Part shown: piece after piece, positions 63,534-64,000 of the stretch
How the letters are laid out: each line of letters starts with the position of its first letter
Numbering within the stretch: the first letter of the stretch is position 1
Source: Bacteroidales bacterium UBA2287
GTDB taxonomy: Bacteria; Bacteroidota; Bacteroidia; Bacteroidales; Tenuifilaceae
Direction: 5' to 3'
Assembly: GCA_002345675.1 (NCBI GenBank)
Contig: DDWL01000053.1
Span: forward strand, 1 to 64,000
DNA length: 64,000 bases
Translations under genes and position numbers: made by a program
The notes under the pieces: model-generated
Told to the model about the DNA's origin: nothing
The model's input: only the letters and a program-made list of their open reading frames with translations
Database searches by the model: none

Positions 63534-63558
63534 CAGCGTATTGGGAATTTGGTGCTGC

Positions 63559-64000
63559 ATGATGATAAAGTTATTAAAACACTTGTTTTTACTCATTTTC
63601 ATAAACTTATTTTTAATAACAGTTTATGGAAACGTATTTTCATACAAAACCCTACAACCAAAAATCTCTCTGTCTTCTGCTGAAGTTTCAATTGCGAATA
63701 CTGTTTCATCTCCTCTGTTTTTACTTACTATTCTTTTTATATTGTCTATTTTCATTGCTGTTTTGGCAATTTTTCATTTTAGGGCAAAAAATAGAATTAA
63801 AAAATATGAGGATGAAAACAAAAGTTTATCCCAATCGAAAAAACATTTCGAAGCCATTCTGTCTGCTCGGAATTATGAGCTAAAATCGGCCCTGCGAAAA
63901 CTGGAAGATGGGAAGCAGCTAAGCTCAATGTTTTTAAATAACCTTACCCACGAAGTTCGAACGCCACTAAATGTAATCCTCGGATTTTCGAAATTGCTAT
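63559..64000 (+). CDS. sensor histidine kinase, cut by the window edge
   Basis: The first 147 residues of a histidine kinase; it continues past the window. Signal or first membrane segment (about 6-22), a short periplasmic part, a second membrane segment (about 54-72), a coiled helix, then the start of a HisKA domain with the phosphoacceptor in FLNNLTHEVRTPLNVILGFS. The start may be ATG 63559 or the ATG right after it. Downstream parts (ATPase, receiver) cannot be seen. Confidence 0.85.
   Translation, partial: MMIKLLKHLFLLIFINLFLITVYGNVFSYKTLQPKISLSSAEVSIANTVSSPLFLLTILFILSIFIAVLAIFHFRAKNRIKKYEDENKSLSQSKKHFEAILSARNYELKSALRKLEDGKQLSSMFLNNLTHEVRTPLNVILGFSKLL

Overview
The window comes from a Bacteroidota chromosome, most likely class Bacteroidia. 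The signs are: Bacteroidota-type promoters (TTG, 19 bases, then TAnnTTTG) before many genes; no Shine-Dalgarno pattern; SusC/FecA-type TonB-dependent receptors; proteins with C-terminal type IX secretion (T9SS) sorting domains; the gliding lipoprotein GldH; an S46 dipeptidyl-peptidase; and the holB-ricT-gldH order. No rRNA, CRISPR array, phage or complete insertion sequence is seen. The lifestyle suggested is protein and peptide use with heavy envelope traffic.

Layout. 0-19.6 kb: a small HTH protein, a large ABCG-type transporter, an acetyltransferase, an M48 lipoprotein protease, a TonB receptor, a SiaB/SiaC kinase-substrate pair, an S46 peptidase, a propeller sensor with a SpoIIE phosphatase joined to a ProX-type deacylase, gamma-glutamyltransferase and gltX. 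19.9-25.0 kb: a minus-strand operon tetR, MMPL/RND transporter, LolA-like protein, outer-membrane barrel. 25.3-29.5 kb: threonine dehydrogenase, then a LytS/LytTR two-component pair. 29.6-37.4 kb: secreted and surface proteins, including a lipoprotein, barrel and WD40-caspase operon. 37.7-44.4 kb: a YfiR-fused histidine kinase and a sigma/FecR/TonB-receptor surface-signalling set. 44.6-48.8 kb: initiator tRNA with two decayed partial copies, and an M6 metalloprotease. 49.2-58.6 kb: VanZ, acyl-CoA ligase, RNase R, pgk, a LuxE-like protein, two more SiaC paralogs and rnhB. 58.6-63.4 kb: a minus-strand housekeeping run (tonB-like, holB, ricT, gldH, trmB, alkyltransferase-like gene). The last 440 bases hold the start of a histidine kinase that runs off the edge.

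How parts fit together. One SiaB-type kinase, three SiaC-type substrates and a SpoIIE phosphatase in one 64 kb window suggest a phosphorylation switch like Pseudomonas SiaABC, without any diguanylate cyclase seen here. The RND/LolA/barrel operon looks like an envelope lipid or lipoprotein route, with a possible TetR operator over its promoter. The lipoprotein/OMP/WD40-caspase operon is the least understood gene set. At the DNA level, several intergenic repeats, including the broken tRNA copies, are interrupted by small GC-rich hairpins, which suggests a dispersed palindromic mini-element.
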